Source: Phycomyces nitens (taxonomy: Eukaryota > Mucoromycota > Mucoromycetes > Mucorales > Phycomycetaceae). Taken from it: a stretch of DNA of 64,000 nucleotides. The first letter of the stretch is position 1. Every line of letters starts with the position of its first letter. Location of the stretch: positions 4,774,001 to 4,838,000 of the forward strand of contig JAHRBC010000002.1 of NCBI GenBank assembly GCA_022702545.1, read 5' to 3'. The notes under the pieces were generated by a model, which searched no databases, was not told the DNA's origin, and was given only the letters and a program-made list of their open reading frames with translations. Below are positions 32,800 through 44,400 of the stretch, piece by piece. The translations under genes were made by a program, and so were the position numbers.

Positions 32800-34017
32800 T
32801 TTGGAAAGAGAGAAGAAAGAGGCAACAAAGGAAGTTCGCGTCCGTTGTATCCGCACAGTGTGTAACCAAAGCTAGTATTCAATGACCCTATAATAATTCA
32901 TCTAATCTCACCCTTTTTTATTATTATTATTATTATTATTGCCATGGCCATAAATGCGCTATATTGATTGATCCAGAGCCAATTAATCAGAGCCCTAGCA
33001 ACAGAATAATAATAATAATAAAAAAAGCGGATCAGTGGTTTTTGAATTGAACAAAAGGTGTTTGCCAATTGGGATCATGATATAGGTTTCTTGGCTGGGA
33101 TCGACTTTTAGGCCATTGATTCTAGTCCATCGCTAGACTCAATACTCGTTGGTTCAACCGTTTGCCAATAGGAAAAAAAAATGCCTATAGATATCTTTAT
33201 ACCTCTTTAAATGCCTGGCTTTATTTTTTTCTTCTTCTTCTCTTTGGTAATAGTGTAACATGCAGTTGTGAGACAGGTACAAATATGAGCAAAATAACGA
33301 TTGGTCAAGTATAAAATACATGCTGTTGCCATTACCCACAAAATAGGGTCTTTATTATCAGCACATATTCATACGGTCGAGAGAATAATAATTAATAATA
33401 ATAATAAATAATAATAAAAACCAAGCTTATGTCCAAAATAGCATCATGAGTTTTTGTTGTATCCAATAAATCAATTTGCACAAAAAAAAGGAGTCCAAAG
33501 CCAGATCTGTCCTCATAAACACCATTTTTGATATTCTAACCTAATGGCGCTGTCAGATCATTAGTGTGTGTGTGTCTAGTTTTTTTTAGGCAGGCTTACT
33601 GGATCCTTGGCAGGTACTATTGACTGTTTTTTTTTATATATCCAAAAGAGAGAGCACACACTGACCGTATCCCCCCAGAGACCTTGAGATGAATATATAT
33701 ATATATATATATATATATGTATTGATAGGATTAGAATATGTGCTGGTTGCTATGGCCATGTGTGCCTGACATATTTATATTAAATTCCCGCCAGGTATAT
33801 CATTATATCAAAAGGGTCAAAAATCATATCATTGTTGACATGGACCTTAAAATGGCAAAATTTGAATCTGTTGCTTTTATAGCTTGCCCTTTAAGATATA
33901 TCAAAGAATCCTTTCCAGCTGACAATAGCTGCTATTGCTCTATTTAATTGTCTCCTTTCTTTCTTTATTGTTTTCTCTTTATTTTAATTATTATTATTAT
34001 TATTGCCTATAGCCATC
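32800..34017. other. intergenic, divergent promoters, no gene seen
   Basis: About 1.2 kb between the kelch gene (minus) and the F-BAR gene (plus), so both promoters lie here. It contains ATT and AAT microsatellites (32920-32940, 33005-33025, 33395-33420), a (TA)n run at 33692-33718 and a CT-rich leader before 34018 (TCTCCTTTCTTTCTTTATTG). ORFs here carry no motif. Confidence 0.5.
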
Positions 34018-36370
34018 ATGTCAGAACAACTGTTTTTTGCAGACAACTTTTGGGTAAGGATTAAAAATCAATGTTATTGACTGTTAAATTGGCATCAAAT
34101 AGGAAAATGATCAAATTAATGGAACTAGTGTCCTGAATAACCGAATGAGAGATGCAAAGCACTCTTGTGAAATCCTCAGACAAGCCTACGAAGCAAGGTA
34201 AGCACATAATAGCCTTTTAATGCCTGCTGAACATTTGCGATATATATATATTTATATAAAAGGGCATCGCTCGAGCAAGACTATGGCAACAGAATGATGC
34301 AAATAGCACAGGATATCCAAATACCTGATGGAGAATCTGGTGGGCTTCGAGATATCCTAAACACAGTCCAACAAGGACTGGAGAGCACTGGCGAGAATAG
34401 ATTACAACTATCAGAAGCAATAAAGGCCAAACTTGTTCTTCCGCTATCAAATTTAATTCAAAGGCAAAAGACCATTAAAGCACAGGCAAGTACACAAGGC
34501 TTTGTGTACACATGAGTCTAAATACATATCTAGACCGATTTGGCTGTTCAAAAGGCTCTTGGTGCACGACAGTTACATGCAAGTACACACTTATTGTCAT
34601 GCTTTCAAAATCTAATCAGAATTCCATACTTGTAGGTTCAGTCAGTATTAAAGGTTGGTACAAGGCGAAAAAAAAAAGGTTTCTTCTTCTTCTTTTGACT
34701 AAAGACGTTTGTATGGTAGTCTCGTGAGAGATACAATTCTGAATGTGCAAGAGCCAATAAAGAGTTACAGAAATGTACAGCCAAGGAACGAAAGTCTCAT
34801 TACATGAGATCAAACATGGTGATCAATAACCTGTGTAGGCACCTCTTTGTTATTGTCCACATATATACATATGTATATACATATATATATCAAATGCTGA
34901 TGATCGTGTAATTGTTTATTCAGATAAAGATCATGAAGAGTCCATGTCTCATCTTGAAACAGCTGTTAATGACTGGAATACAGAATGGCGGTTTGGGTGT
35001 GAAGTAAGTACTTGGGAAATTAGAGTGACCAAAAGCTTATTAATCCCTCTTTTGAAAATATCAAGTTGTTTGAACAGCTCGAAGAAGAGCGAATCGAATT
35101 CTTTCGTGAAAACCTTGCCGGGTATTACACACTATTGATAGATGGCTGTGAGACAAAAGAGGTAAATTCAAGAGGCATTTTACCAAAGAAATGAAAGAAA
35201 ACAATTCAACTAAATATATACACAGTCTTTTGATACTTTTAGACAGACTGCCCTGGCCATCAATGCCGATAAGGAACTAGATCGATTCGTTAGAGACAAT
35301 AGATCAACCAGCACTATCCCTACCCTGCTTGATTACATCAGTTTCTCGGCCAATACTGATCCACAGCCAGAAGGGACAATACAGACGTCTCGAGATATAG
35401 AGGAGAAACCAAACACTCCATCCCCTGAGCCGCCTATCGAACACAGATCTTCAAGGAAACAAGAGCCACAAGAACCACAAGAACCACAAGAGGCACCAAA
35501 AGTCATGGTTGCTCATATGAAAATATACGATTGGGAGAGCGATGAAGATCAGGACAGTGACGAAGACCAGGCTACATCTCCAATATCAAATGAACCATGC
35601 CATCCTATAACCAGCTCTCCACTGCCAATAACATCTTCTAATGAAAACTATATCGAACCAGTTTTGGACATGCCTGCAATTGACGCAGACTTTAATGGTT
35701 CATCCCGAGCATCCAGTCCAAGGATTAACGATGAGCTCGAAGATATGTTACGGCAGCTTGAGAACCAAAAGGCGAGCTCTAGTATTGGGTCTGCCCGAGG
35801 TACCAGCCTGTCCTCACGCTTCCCTCCTCGCCAACGACCAGCCTTTAAAAATAATAACAACAATAATAACAGCAATCTGCAGCGTAATGAGAGTGTTAGA
35901 TCCATAAGCTCAACAGAGTCATCTGCGAGTGATGATGTATTTGATCCTGTTTCCAAACAATCAACCATGACTACCTTGTCAAGTATTGACTCTACTAATC
36001 AGCTTGGAACAACCAGACGGATGGCAAGAGAAGACGATCAAGACACATGGCAATCTGGACCTACAAATCCATCTCATACCAATACTGAACTAGTATTTGT
36101 TGACTATGGCAAGTTTGAGACCACAATAGCGGTTTTTTCTTAAAAAAAGATTAAAGAGGCTAACTCATACTCTACTTTCTTTTAGCCATTGCTCTGTTTA
36201 ACTATGAGGCAAAGGACGAGGACGAGATTTCATTCACAAAAGGAGACTTGCTAGGAATAATTGACAAACATGAGGATGGCTGGTGGTTAAGCCATTGCTG
36301 GAACGAAGAAAGTGGATGGTCAGAACAAGGATGTGCTCCAAGCAATTATTTATCATTGGTAGAAGAGTAG
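34018..36370 (+). CDS. F-BAR and SH3 domain protein (Cdc15/Hof1/PSTPIP type)
   Basis: Proteins of this layout bend plasma membrane and organise actin at septation sites or endocytic patches. Exons 34018-34053, 34103-34197, 34263-34485, 34534-34578, 34636-34653, 34720-34834, 34924-35003, 35066-35161, 35226-36108 and 36186-36370 close in phase to 591 aa. The F-BAR domain spans about 1-265: FADNFWENDQ start, then RMRDAKHSCEILRQAYEAR, ASLEQDYGNRM, and LEEERIEFFRENL in the last long helix. The middle is acidic and Ser-rich, with an EPQEPQEP repeat and an Asn run. The C-terminus (last ~65) is an SH3 domain: ALFNYEAKDEDEISFTKGD, GWW, and PSNYLSL. Keeping frame needs three GC-AG introns (donors at 34486, 34579 and 36109, each GCAAGT) and an 18-nt micro-exon (34636-34653). 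Exon 6/7 edges are the least certain. Confidence 0.85.
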
Positions 36371-36493
36371 GCATTGCAATAGCACATACTATATACACTA
36401 TAATTATCATTTCATCCTAAATCCAACTCTTTTAAAGAAGAAGTATTGAATAATAAGGAATATGAAGACTACAAGACATCTTTAGCATCTTGG

Positions 36494-37988
36494 CTAGTAG
36501 TCTTCATCGTAATCACTATATCCACCAGAATCATATCCAAGCCTCTCATCATGTTCAATATCATCTTCTGGCCCATCATACTCATGATCATTTTCTGGAG
36601 CATCATACTCATAATCATCTTCTGGAGCATCATGCTCATAATCATTTTCTAGAGCATCATACTCAAGAGCATCTTCTGGAGCATCATACTCACGATCATC
36701 TTCTTGAGCATCATATCCATGCTCATATTCTGGATCACCGTATTGACTTTCCAGCATTGTCCATCGATCCTGAGCCGTGATTTCTCTGACCAAGTATCCC
36801 TCTGAATCTCTACGGATAAGAGATGGTACTCCATTTCCAATATCCTTTTCATTTTCCTCTGAGAATATCTTTAACTTTGGATCGTTTGGATCTCTTGGAG
36901 GCCAATAGAAAGGCAATCGTGGATCTAGAGGAAATATAACTAGCATCAATAATGGCTCCCACTCTTTTATCTATTTAACCCTTACCTGTGCCCTGGACGA
37001 CTGGAAAAGAAAGCCCATCTGTGGCTATAGACTTTGGCCAGAGCCAAAACAGAGGGTTCTTACCAAGCACTTGACTAATGTTGCTGTAGAATCCCACTGA
37101 ATACGGAAACTCGACCTGTCATGTCCCAAAATAAATAAATAACTAAATAAAAAACATTTTGGTTCTGTAAAGTCTTGACCTACAGGTTCGATTCTTGCTC
37201 GTCTTATAAGAGTCTTGACCCTGCTCCGTTCAGAAGATTCGATTGTTGTCTGTCCCTTGATGATTGAATTGATGTGGAATACACTCAAAAGCCCAACACT
37301 CAACAGGACGACAACCAACAATAGCAAATCCACGCCAAACATCACTTGGCGTAATACACTCTTTTCTGGTTCCTATTACGCATGGTTTAGATGGACCTAA
37401 AAGGTTTAAAAAATAGAATAGATGGATGCCTACAAATATGCTGCGTCGAGGCGCAGTAATGGCATGCAACTGTTGAAGAAAGAGTAGGAATGCATAGCCA
37501 CATGTCAGATCGACAGCAATGACAAAGCGGATAAAGTGCCCATAATTGCCATGGCCAACGCAATTATTAATCCATGGGCAATGATGGTCCATTTTCAGTA
37601 CACATGTGTTGCAGTGTCGACAATGATGTGCTCTAGGTGGTTTATAGGTTGAACATGTTTTACAGTGACGAGGCTTTGGTTCTTTTGAATCTGGGAATAG
37701 AGATCTCGGTGGTTCCTATCGACCGACGAGGAGTATGTTTGAATAGGATGGTTTCGTGATCAGAGAGACTGTCAATATTACCCATCCTTCAGGTATCTTG
37801 CCAGGAGGCGTTGAGCATGCAAGATAATAGTTGTAGTAAATGAAGAGGACACCGACTGAAATGGGAGTCAGCATCCAAGTGTCATGATAGGCTGGCCAGA
37901 GTACGATCCATTGTGCTGTAGTTGCCAAGAAGGTTATGAGTACAACCACAATAGCAACAACCACACGACCAGGAAATGACTCGAGCAT
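36494..37988 (-). CDS. PFA4: DHHC palmitoyltransferase, Pfa4 type
   Basis: This ER membrane enzyme S-palmitoylates proteins; yeast Pfa4 acts on chitin synthase Chs3. Exons 37988-37782, 37715-37434, 37372-37184, 37115-36986 and 36924-36494 close in phase to 412 aa. Two N-terminal membrane spans (VVVAIVVVLITFLATTA and LTPISVGVLFIYYNYYLAC) are followed by PPGKIPEGW, then the zinc-binding Cys-rich DHHC domain (RHCKTCSTYKPPRAHHCRHC, then MDHHCPWINNCVGHGNYGHF with the catalytic DHHC). Two more spans come after (FVIAVDLTCGYAFLLFL and DLLLLVVVLLSVGLLSVF). Downstream are FYSNISQVLG and a PFYWPPRDPNDP-type tail motif typical of the Pfa4 group. The C-terminus is an acidic tandem repeat (EYDAPEDD units). 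A longer start at 38177 would need an odd Asn-rich leader, so the ATG at 37988 is preferred. Confidence 0.9.
36530..36720 (-). repeat. 24-bp coding repeat, acidic tail of PFA4
   Basis: Plus-strand units built on ATCATACTCATGATCATCTTCTGG encode variants of the eight-residue motif EYDAPEDD. Seven or so units follow each other in frame and end in a Gly/Tyr/Asp-rich terminus. The tail is strongly negative. Confidence 0.8.
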
Positions 37989-38312
37989 AACAAAAGACTT
38001 GCTGTCGTTGTTATCGTTGTTGTTGTTGGAAGAGATGCTCTGATGGCCAGTTGAGCCGTCACACAAAGGGAAAGGAAAGGAAAAAACATGCTTGTATTTT
38101 GGGATATAGGATTTTGTGTGATAAAATTGACTAGTATCTATCGTGTATAGCTTTTTTATAATCACAAACCAAACCAAAAATATATATTTATATATACAAA
38201 AAGAGAGAGAGAGGAAATAAGCCTGCTTCTGCTGCTCCTTACCTATTGCTGCTGTTCATCCTTATTATTCTTGTTCTTATTGCTTGCATATAAACACTTT
38301 GCGACTGCGGCA

Positions 38313-38435
38313 ATGCCTGCTATGGCTCACCCGAATGTTACACTCTATGCTCATCAAAGCTTGATGAGAAGAGATAGTCCCCATCATTCAAAAATAGAAT
38401 ATACAGCTTCCAAAGAATTGCAAAAGAAGCAATAA
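38313..38435 (+). CDS. tiny ORF of 40 codons
   Basis: ATG in a favourable context (GCGGCAATGCC) opens 40 codons beginning MPAMAHPNVTLYAHQSLMRR and ending TASKELQKKQ. A CT-rich stretch and a TATAAA-like element (ATATAAAC near 38288) lie just upstream, so it could be a short gene diverging from PFA4. It is charged, without a membrane span or recognised motif. It may equally be a leader ORF or first exon of something decayed in the desert to the right. Confidence 0.3.
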   Translation: MPAMAHPNVTLYAHQSLMRRDSPHHSKIEYTASKELQKKQ

Positions 38436-38439
38436 AGAT

Positions 38440-41229
38440 AAACCTAATATTGATCTTGTCCTACTTGTGAGTGCTTTTTGACAAGTTAAATACAAAAAAC
38501 CATGCAATCTTGTATTTGTAAAAAAATCCTTTTTGGAATGAGGACCAACAAGGACCAAAGAACTGTCTCGGGTTTGAAAGGAAGTGTGTGTGTCCATGAT
38601 TACTGTCATACAACGGATTTAGAAACAGCCTCCCCCCCCCCCCCCAAAAAAAAAAAAAAAAAACTTGACTTTAAAAAATTATATGGATTATTACGGGCTT
38701 TGTATTTTTGGACGGCGTATCAACATCCAAAAACAATTTAAAAAAAAGAAAGATGTATAAAAATCCAGAAATTCTTTGCATTCGATCATTCCCAATTTAC
38801 GCAAGAATGCTCATGTTTTTAATATAAAGAACAAAATCAGAACAAGAAGAAGAAAAAAGAAGCGTATTGGGAATTATTTTCTAAAAGAATACTTTTGATC
38901 TCTTTTTGTTCACAGTACATATTCATGCTCTTTCAAGTGATTCCTCATTTTTATTAAACATATGATTAGACAATTAAAGGCTTATATATGTAAGAACCAT
39001 GATTGATTTGGAGATATAATTCAAGGTGAGGGCGTTGGTACCTTTCTGGAGCATGCTTTTTTAATATTGTCCGATGTTCCGGTATAAGAAACCCAAGAAA
39101 CATAAGAAACGTTTATTTCAAACATCCTTGTTATATTTGTGATTTATAATCAATGCAAGTGCCGTTGGACTTGAGGAACATTGTGCTTTTAGTCATCTAA
39201 GAAGAGATGTCTTGTATAGTACAAGAGAGTATTGCACTACAAAGAATCCGTTAATCTAAAACATGCCTTGAACAACAAATACCCAAGTTTTAAGCGTCCA
39301 AATTGTCGTTGGATATTTGTTTTAAAAAAAACACGAGCCACCAGGCACTCACACTATCAAACAAGCTGTCTCCCTGACATTCTGCTGAATTGACTAGAAA
39401 TCAATTCTTACTTTGGATCTTGTACAAATACCAATGTCATTTCTTTTTTTTCTTGGTCTATTCTGTGTACATGTGTATATTAAAAGCATATGTTTAATTT
39501 TTTTTGACTCTCAGAATGCATGAAGAAAATCCTAAACTGATGAATAGCCATGAATAAACCAAACTTGCTGCCATGATAAGGTCTCTGTCTTGGACACAAA
39601 GAATTGGTATTCTCTGCACAGTATAGCTCATAAGCCAATCATAGGTGTAGGAATAAAGCATGTAACTTACAAGCAAAGGTTTAGGATGCACTTGATTTAT
39701 AAGTTTGGTACGTACAAGTATTGTCTTTTGTGTTCCCAGTCATTTCTTGAAAAAAAAAATTAAAGGTTTACAAACGCCCAATCTTCATTTATCCGTTTGG
39801 TCCAAACGCCAAAATCAAATTGAAATGGTCTTTCAAGGTAAGGATATACCTAATCTACAGATATTATATATATATATATGTATACAAAGATTACTTTGAG
39901 GATATAGCTAGGTTGCAGCTTAGCCATGGTTTGTGAAAACAAGATCTTGCTCCTGCTCTTCCTTTATCATATCCTCCTGAAACTACACCATAATTATACA
40001 AATCTTGAAATGTTCACACGGGTTCCCTATATCGCAATTGCCGTAAGTCCTGGGGTACTATTGTGTGGAACACAGTTTGAGAAGTACAACAACAAACATT
40101 AAGTAGCCACGGTTTTTCCGAATAGCCACAAAGTTGGATATATTACATTATTTATAGAATCCATTCTGTTGTATATATATTTTTATTATTATTATTAAAA
40201 ATAGGGTGTCGAGAAACTTGATGGCAATCATAAAAGCAAAAATAAATAAATATATGAATATGTATATATTTATATTTTTAAATATCAGATTTTAACCCAA
40301 GACAAGACAAGACAAGACAAGACAGAATTGAACGATTCACAGTTTTACATTGAAAAAAAAAAAGTCTTTTTGAGGTCCATGGAACAAGAATGTTGCGGCC
40401 AATTATTCAAACAGCCAAATTACTTGTATCAAAGGACTCGGAATATTTTGTTTGTTTGAAGTAATCCCAAGCCGCCAATATCAACTGATGCACTTTTTTT
40501 GATCAAAAGTACTAGATATTCTTTATAAAACTATTATGTAGACTACATGTATTTTCACTGATTATCATGCTGTAATCAATCTATAATTGTTTTATTTTGG
40601 AAAATGACAATCGAAACAATAACTTGTTTTTTCATGTCTTTATTAAAGGCAAAAAGAGGCATAATAGATGACAAGTTTTCCTAAATGTAATAATCACTAC
40701 CGTAATAACTTGCTCCTAGCAGTTTATTTTATGTGTGCCAGTCTTTGAAACAAAATAGACTATACTATCAAGATATATAGAGACTTGGATTGTTAAAGAA
40801 AGGCTCTATAAACCAGTATATATTACCAACAAAATATCTCTACGCGTGTATCAGTAAAAATGAAATTGAACAAACTAGTTTATTTGGCTCAAACAACTTT
40901 TTTAAAATATCATTTGTGTTTTTTAACATTTTTTTTATTTATTTACTAAAACGATACGTGATCCAAGTCAGTAAAACGAGATATGCTGAGCCTGTTGGTA
41001 TATACCATTATCTATTTATACAAGTAGGCTTATAAGTTGCAAAGCCAATTACTAAGCCAAACTACTAAAACTCAAACTTACCAATATTTTGAAAATGCTG
41101 CCCGCTTGCTTGAATTATTTTAGACACATACGTGAAAATAAGTTGCCCAGAATATTAGAATTAACTTGGTCAAATGATTGAAACTAACTTGTCCAATATT
41201 TTGAATATCAATTAGCTGTGATTTACAGA
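38440..41229. other. gene desert, first part
   Basis: About 2.8 kb of AT-rich DNA. It holds a C-run followed by an A-run (38632-38662), a pentanucleotide repeat (GACAA units at 40303-40324) and many poly-T tracts. All ORFs are under about 80 codons with AT-driven composition. I found no transposase, RT or RNA signature. Confidence 0.45.
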
Positions 41230-41231
41230 TA

Positions 41232-41485
41232 CATTGTGTGTCAAAAGGTTTTGCAACACTTTATAGTTCACTAAGCTTTAAGAATTTACATACGTCTTCT
41301 AATACTAAATAAAATGTAAGAGATGACTAGAAAATTACTAATATTAAAGATAATAAAAGAATACAGTTTTTTTAATTTTTACATCAATAATTTGAGCTAT
41401 GTACTATTTATCTTTTACGTTTTATCTGGTACTAGATCTTAGTAGACCAAGAAAAAAGAGTTGCAAAACTTGTTGATACTTGGTG
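41232..41485. mobile_element. mariner-type MITE
   Basis: A 254-bp segment with inverted ends: left TGTGTGTCAAAAGGTTTTGC and, reverse-complemented from the right end, CAAGTATCAACAAGTTTTGC, both followed by AACWCTTT. It is bounded by TA on each side (41230-41231 and 41486-41487), the target duplication of Tc1/mariner elements. The inside is AT-rich and non-coding. This is therefore best read as a non-autonomous derivative moved by a mariner-like transposase. Confidence 0.55.
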
Positions 41486-41489
41486 TAGC

Positions 41490-44400
41490 TGTGTACTGCA
41501 AAGCGCTTAACAAGCGAATTAAAATCTATAAAACTCTTGCACTTTGAGCTATTCGGCTTATTGTACCCACCAATGACTCTTTTTTTTTTTGATTGAAACA
41601 AGTAGTTTTATAATATCTCTTGGAATTTTATTATATGCAAAATATGTACCAGGTAATATTGAGCAGGACAAAAGACATTATGAAATACAGTCCTGCTATA
41701 GACTTGTTTGTGATGTGAAATTGTGTCAATCCTTAAATTGTTTGTTAAATATAAATGGAATAGTACGCTTTGCCTTAACTTGTATTTTCATTTAATCTAC
41801 AAAGGCAAAAGTTCAAGGTCCATTGTAATGCAGGAGTATAGCCTTTTATCAAGAACAAAACAGCACGTTTATCATTTATGCTTGACAAACATATAATAAC
41901 AAATATGTCCAACATACAAGTAAAAATCTGGTTAACCTACAGCATGCTTGCTCTCAATTTTTCAACACGTTATCAAAGGCATGGTGTTTGATGTTCAAGT
42001 GTAAAGGGACTATAAGTACTTTGAGACTTTTTTTTATTGTGTCTAAAGAGAAATCAAGTCAAGTCAAATTAAATTAAAATTGAATTGGATGGATAATTCT
42101 ATGAATACTTTATAAATGTTCATAGTTTTTGAGATATACCCAATCAGTATGAATATGAATAATCGTATTGGCTGAAGTAATAGTCAATTAGATACTTCTT
42201 TACAGGTAATCATGGACCAGACATATTACTCTTGTCTCGGATAGTAGATTTATAGATGATATTTTATAGCGACGTCTGAAGGTTTCAATTTTCATATCAT
42301 TGAGCATAGTCTCCACTGTCTCTCCAGACTCTCCAAAATTCCTATTGTGTGATATTTATCAACCACCTCTCAATACAAAATACCCAACAAAACGTATCCT
42401 AATCAAATTCTTATGAATATTGTAACCTCTTGACGTTCTAGATAGTTTTGTCTAGCTCTCGACAACCAAAAGATTCTGTCCTGGAGAATCCATTACCTCT
42501 TCTCTTTTCCAAAATATCAAGCGTTCCCCCATCAAATCCTCTGGCCTGAGTTCTCCCCAATATATTTCTAGTATAATCAAGTTTTCTTATGATATGCAAA
42601 TAGATTCGTAAATGGACCTCCCGAGTTTCTAAAAGGGATCCATCTTTGTAACTATCTTTGAGATCCATTCCAAGTCTTGGTACTGTCAGCACCTCATTTA
42701 TTCTTGATTCTTTACGTCTTGTTTTTCCTGTATTCTGGCCTGCCGTATGTTTCTACTTTTGTTAAAAGCCGTTTTTTTTTTCTTGCGAGGCCCCTTTTTG
42801 CATACTCTCTTGTTCTCTTGCATTATTTTATCCATCTATCTATTCTATATTTTCAATTATTCTTTATAGTTCTCATGGGTAGCCTATACACCTTTGGTAC
42901 ATTACTAGCCATACCAATATATATATATTATTGGATTTCCCCTATTAACTTTACTATCAAATTTATCAAATGTTTTTAAAAAAAATCAAATAGTCTAGAA
43001 CCTATATTATTAAATCAGAAATATTTTGCCAATAAGTTCAACCCATCATCAGTATTCTGTCATGCCTTGGCATCTAATTATATTCTTGGCTGAAACGTGT
43101 GGTTACTTGGCACTCGCCCTGAGCCCATCGTTTTCAAGGTATCAATATTATTCAATATCCACACTGATTCAAAGGCCATTTAATCTTTTCAGGCAGCTTA
43201 CAAGGATCACCCCTCGATGTTTGATTGGTTAAAATCACAAATTATTTTTTTGACTGTAGTAAAAAAAAAAAAAGGCAGTGGTCTTGCTGGTCATATTTTT
43301 TTTTTCAAAACTAGCAAGCATGCCTCCACGGTATGAAATCTTGCGCTACAGGCTTTCTTTTTTTAGGCAAACACCCGACTTGTCTGACCATATGATTATA
43401 TTAAGCCAACTGTCAGACTAATTAGCACTCCTGATTATATGATTATATGTTTGATCTTGTAAAGCAAAAATAACTCGCTATTTTTATATAATTATTATAT
43501 ATATATGTATATATATTATTTGTAATATCCATGTGCACTCTATTAAATATTGCAAAGCGTGTTTAGTTAATTTAATTTAATATATAAATAAAAATCGTAT
43601 TGATAACAAGTATAAAACTCTGGGACTAGAATCAACTACATGTATATCAGCTGTTTATATGCATTATGCCAGTATGTTTGCAAAAAAAAAGATTAATTGG
43701 CTTGCATGTCTCGACCTTGGCAGTTGAATTTTATCAACAAAACTCAATGTCCAAACAGTTGAGGATCAAGACCTGTCAGACCACCAGAATATAAATGCAA
43801 TACAAAATAATAGATTATAGATATTGACTTCAATCATGGCATGGTGTCTGATACATGCGCAACAGGACCTCAATAGACCTGGACCCGAGAAAACCATATA
43901 TATATATATTTGTTTTGGATATTAGAAAAAAGCATGCTTGGTCTTTTGGGGATAACCAAGTTATTGGGCAGCATATAAAACCACCTTTTTTTTTTATCTC
44001 TGAGGAGTCTAAACATCAAGTTGCACACCCTTCACTAGGATGTCCAGCTTTAGCCATGTGTTTGCATCTTTTTGAGAGCATGGCAGTACAGGTCCCAATG
44101 GTCCGTAGTTGGGTAACAAGTTAAATTATCTATACTCCTTGCAATATACTCTACACTGTGCCGAAATACTAAAGTGGGTTTATCTAGGAAAGAAAAAAAT
44201 GCACACTTGGCTACAGTGTTTTCTTTAAACTCATTTAAATCTTAGCAGGAGCTATGCCAAAAAACCATCAATCGCCATCATAATATTTGCCCTGAATTAC
44301 AAATATGATTTGCAAGAATATATTAGGGCCAACTAAAACAAGACCACACCAGGAAATCAGGTGCTATTGTGTAAGGCTCCAAAAAGACTTGCCAGCCATT

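Noticed and set aside
40303..40324. CRISPR-like or telomeric repeat (GACAA units)
   Set aside because: Only four or five short units in direct tandem without spacers; an ordinary microsatellite in a eukaryotic genome.
42677..43232. RTA1-like membrane protein gene
   Set aside because: Hydrophobic frames give only a faint resemblance, with no consistent exon phases or family signature. Mentioned only as a doubtful relic.
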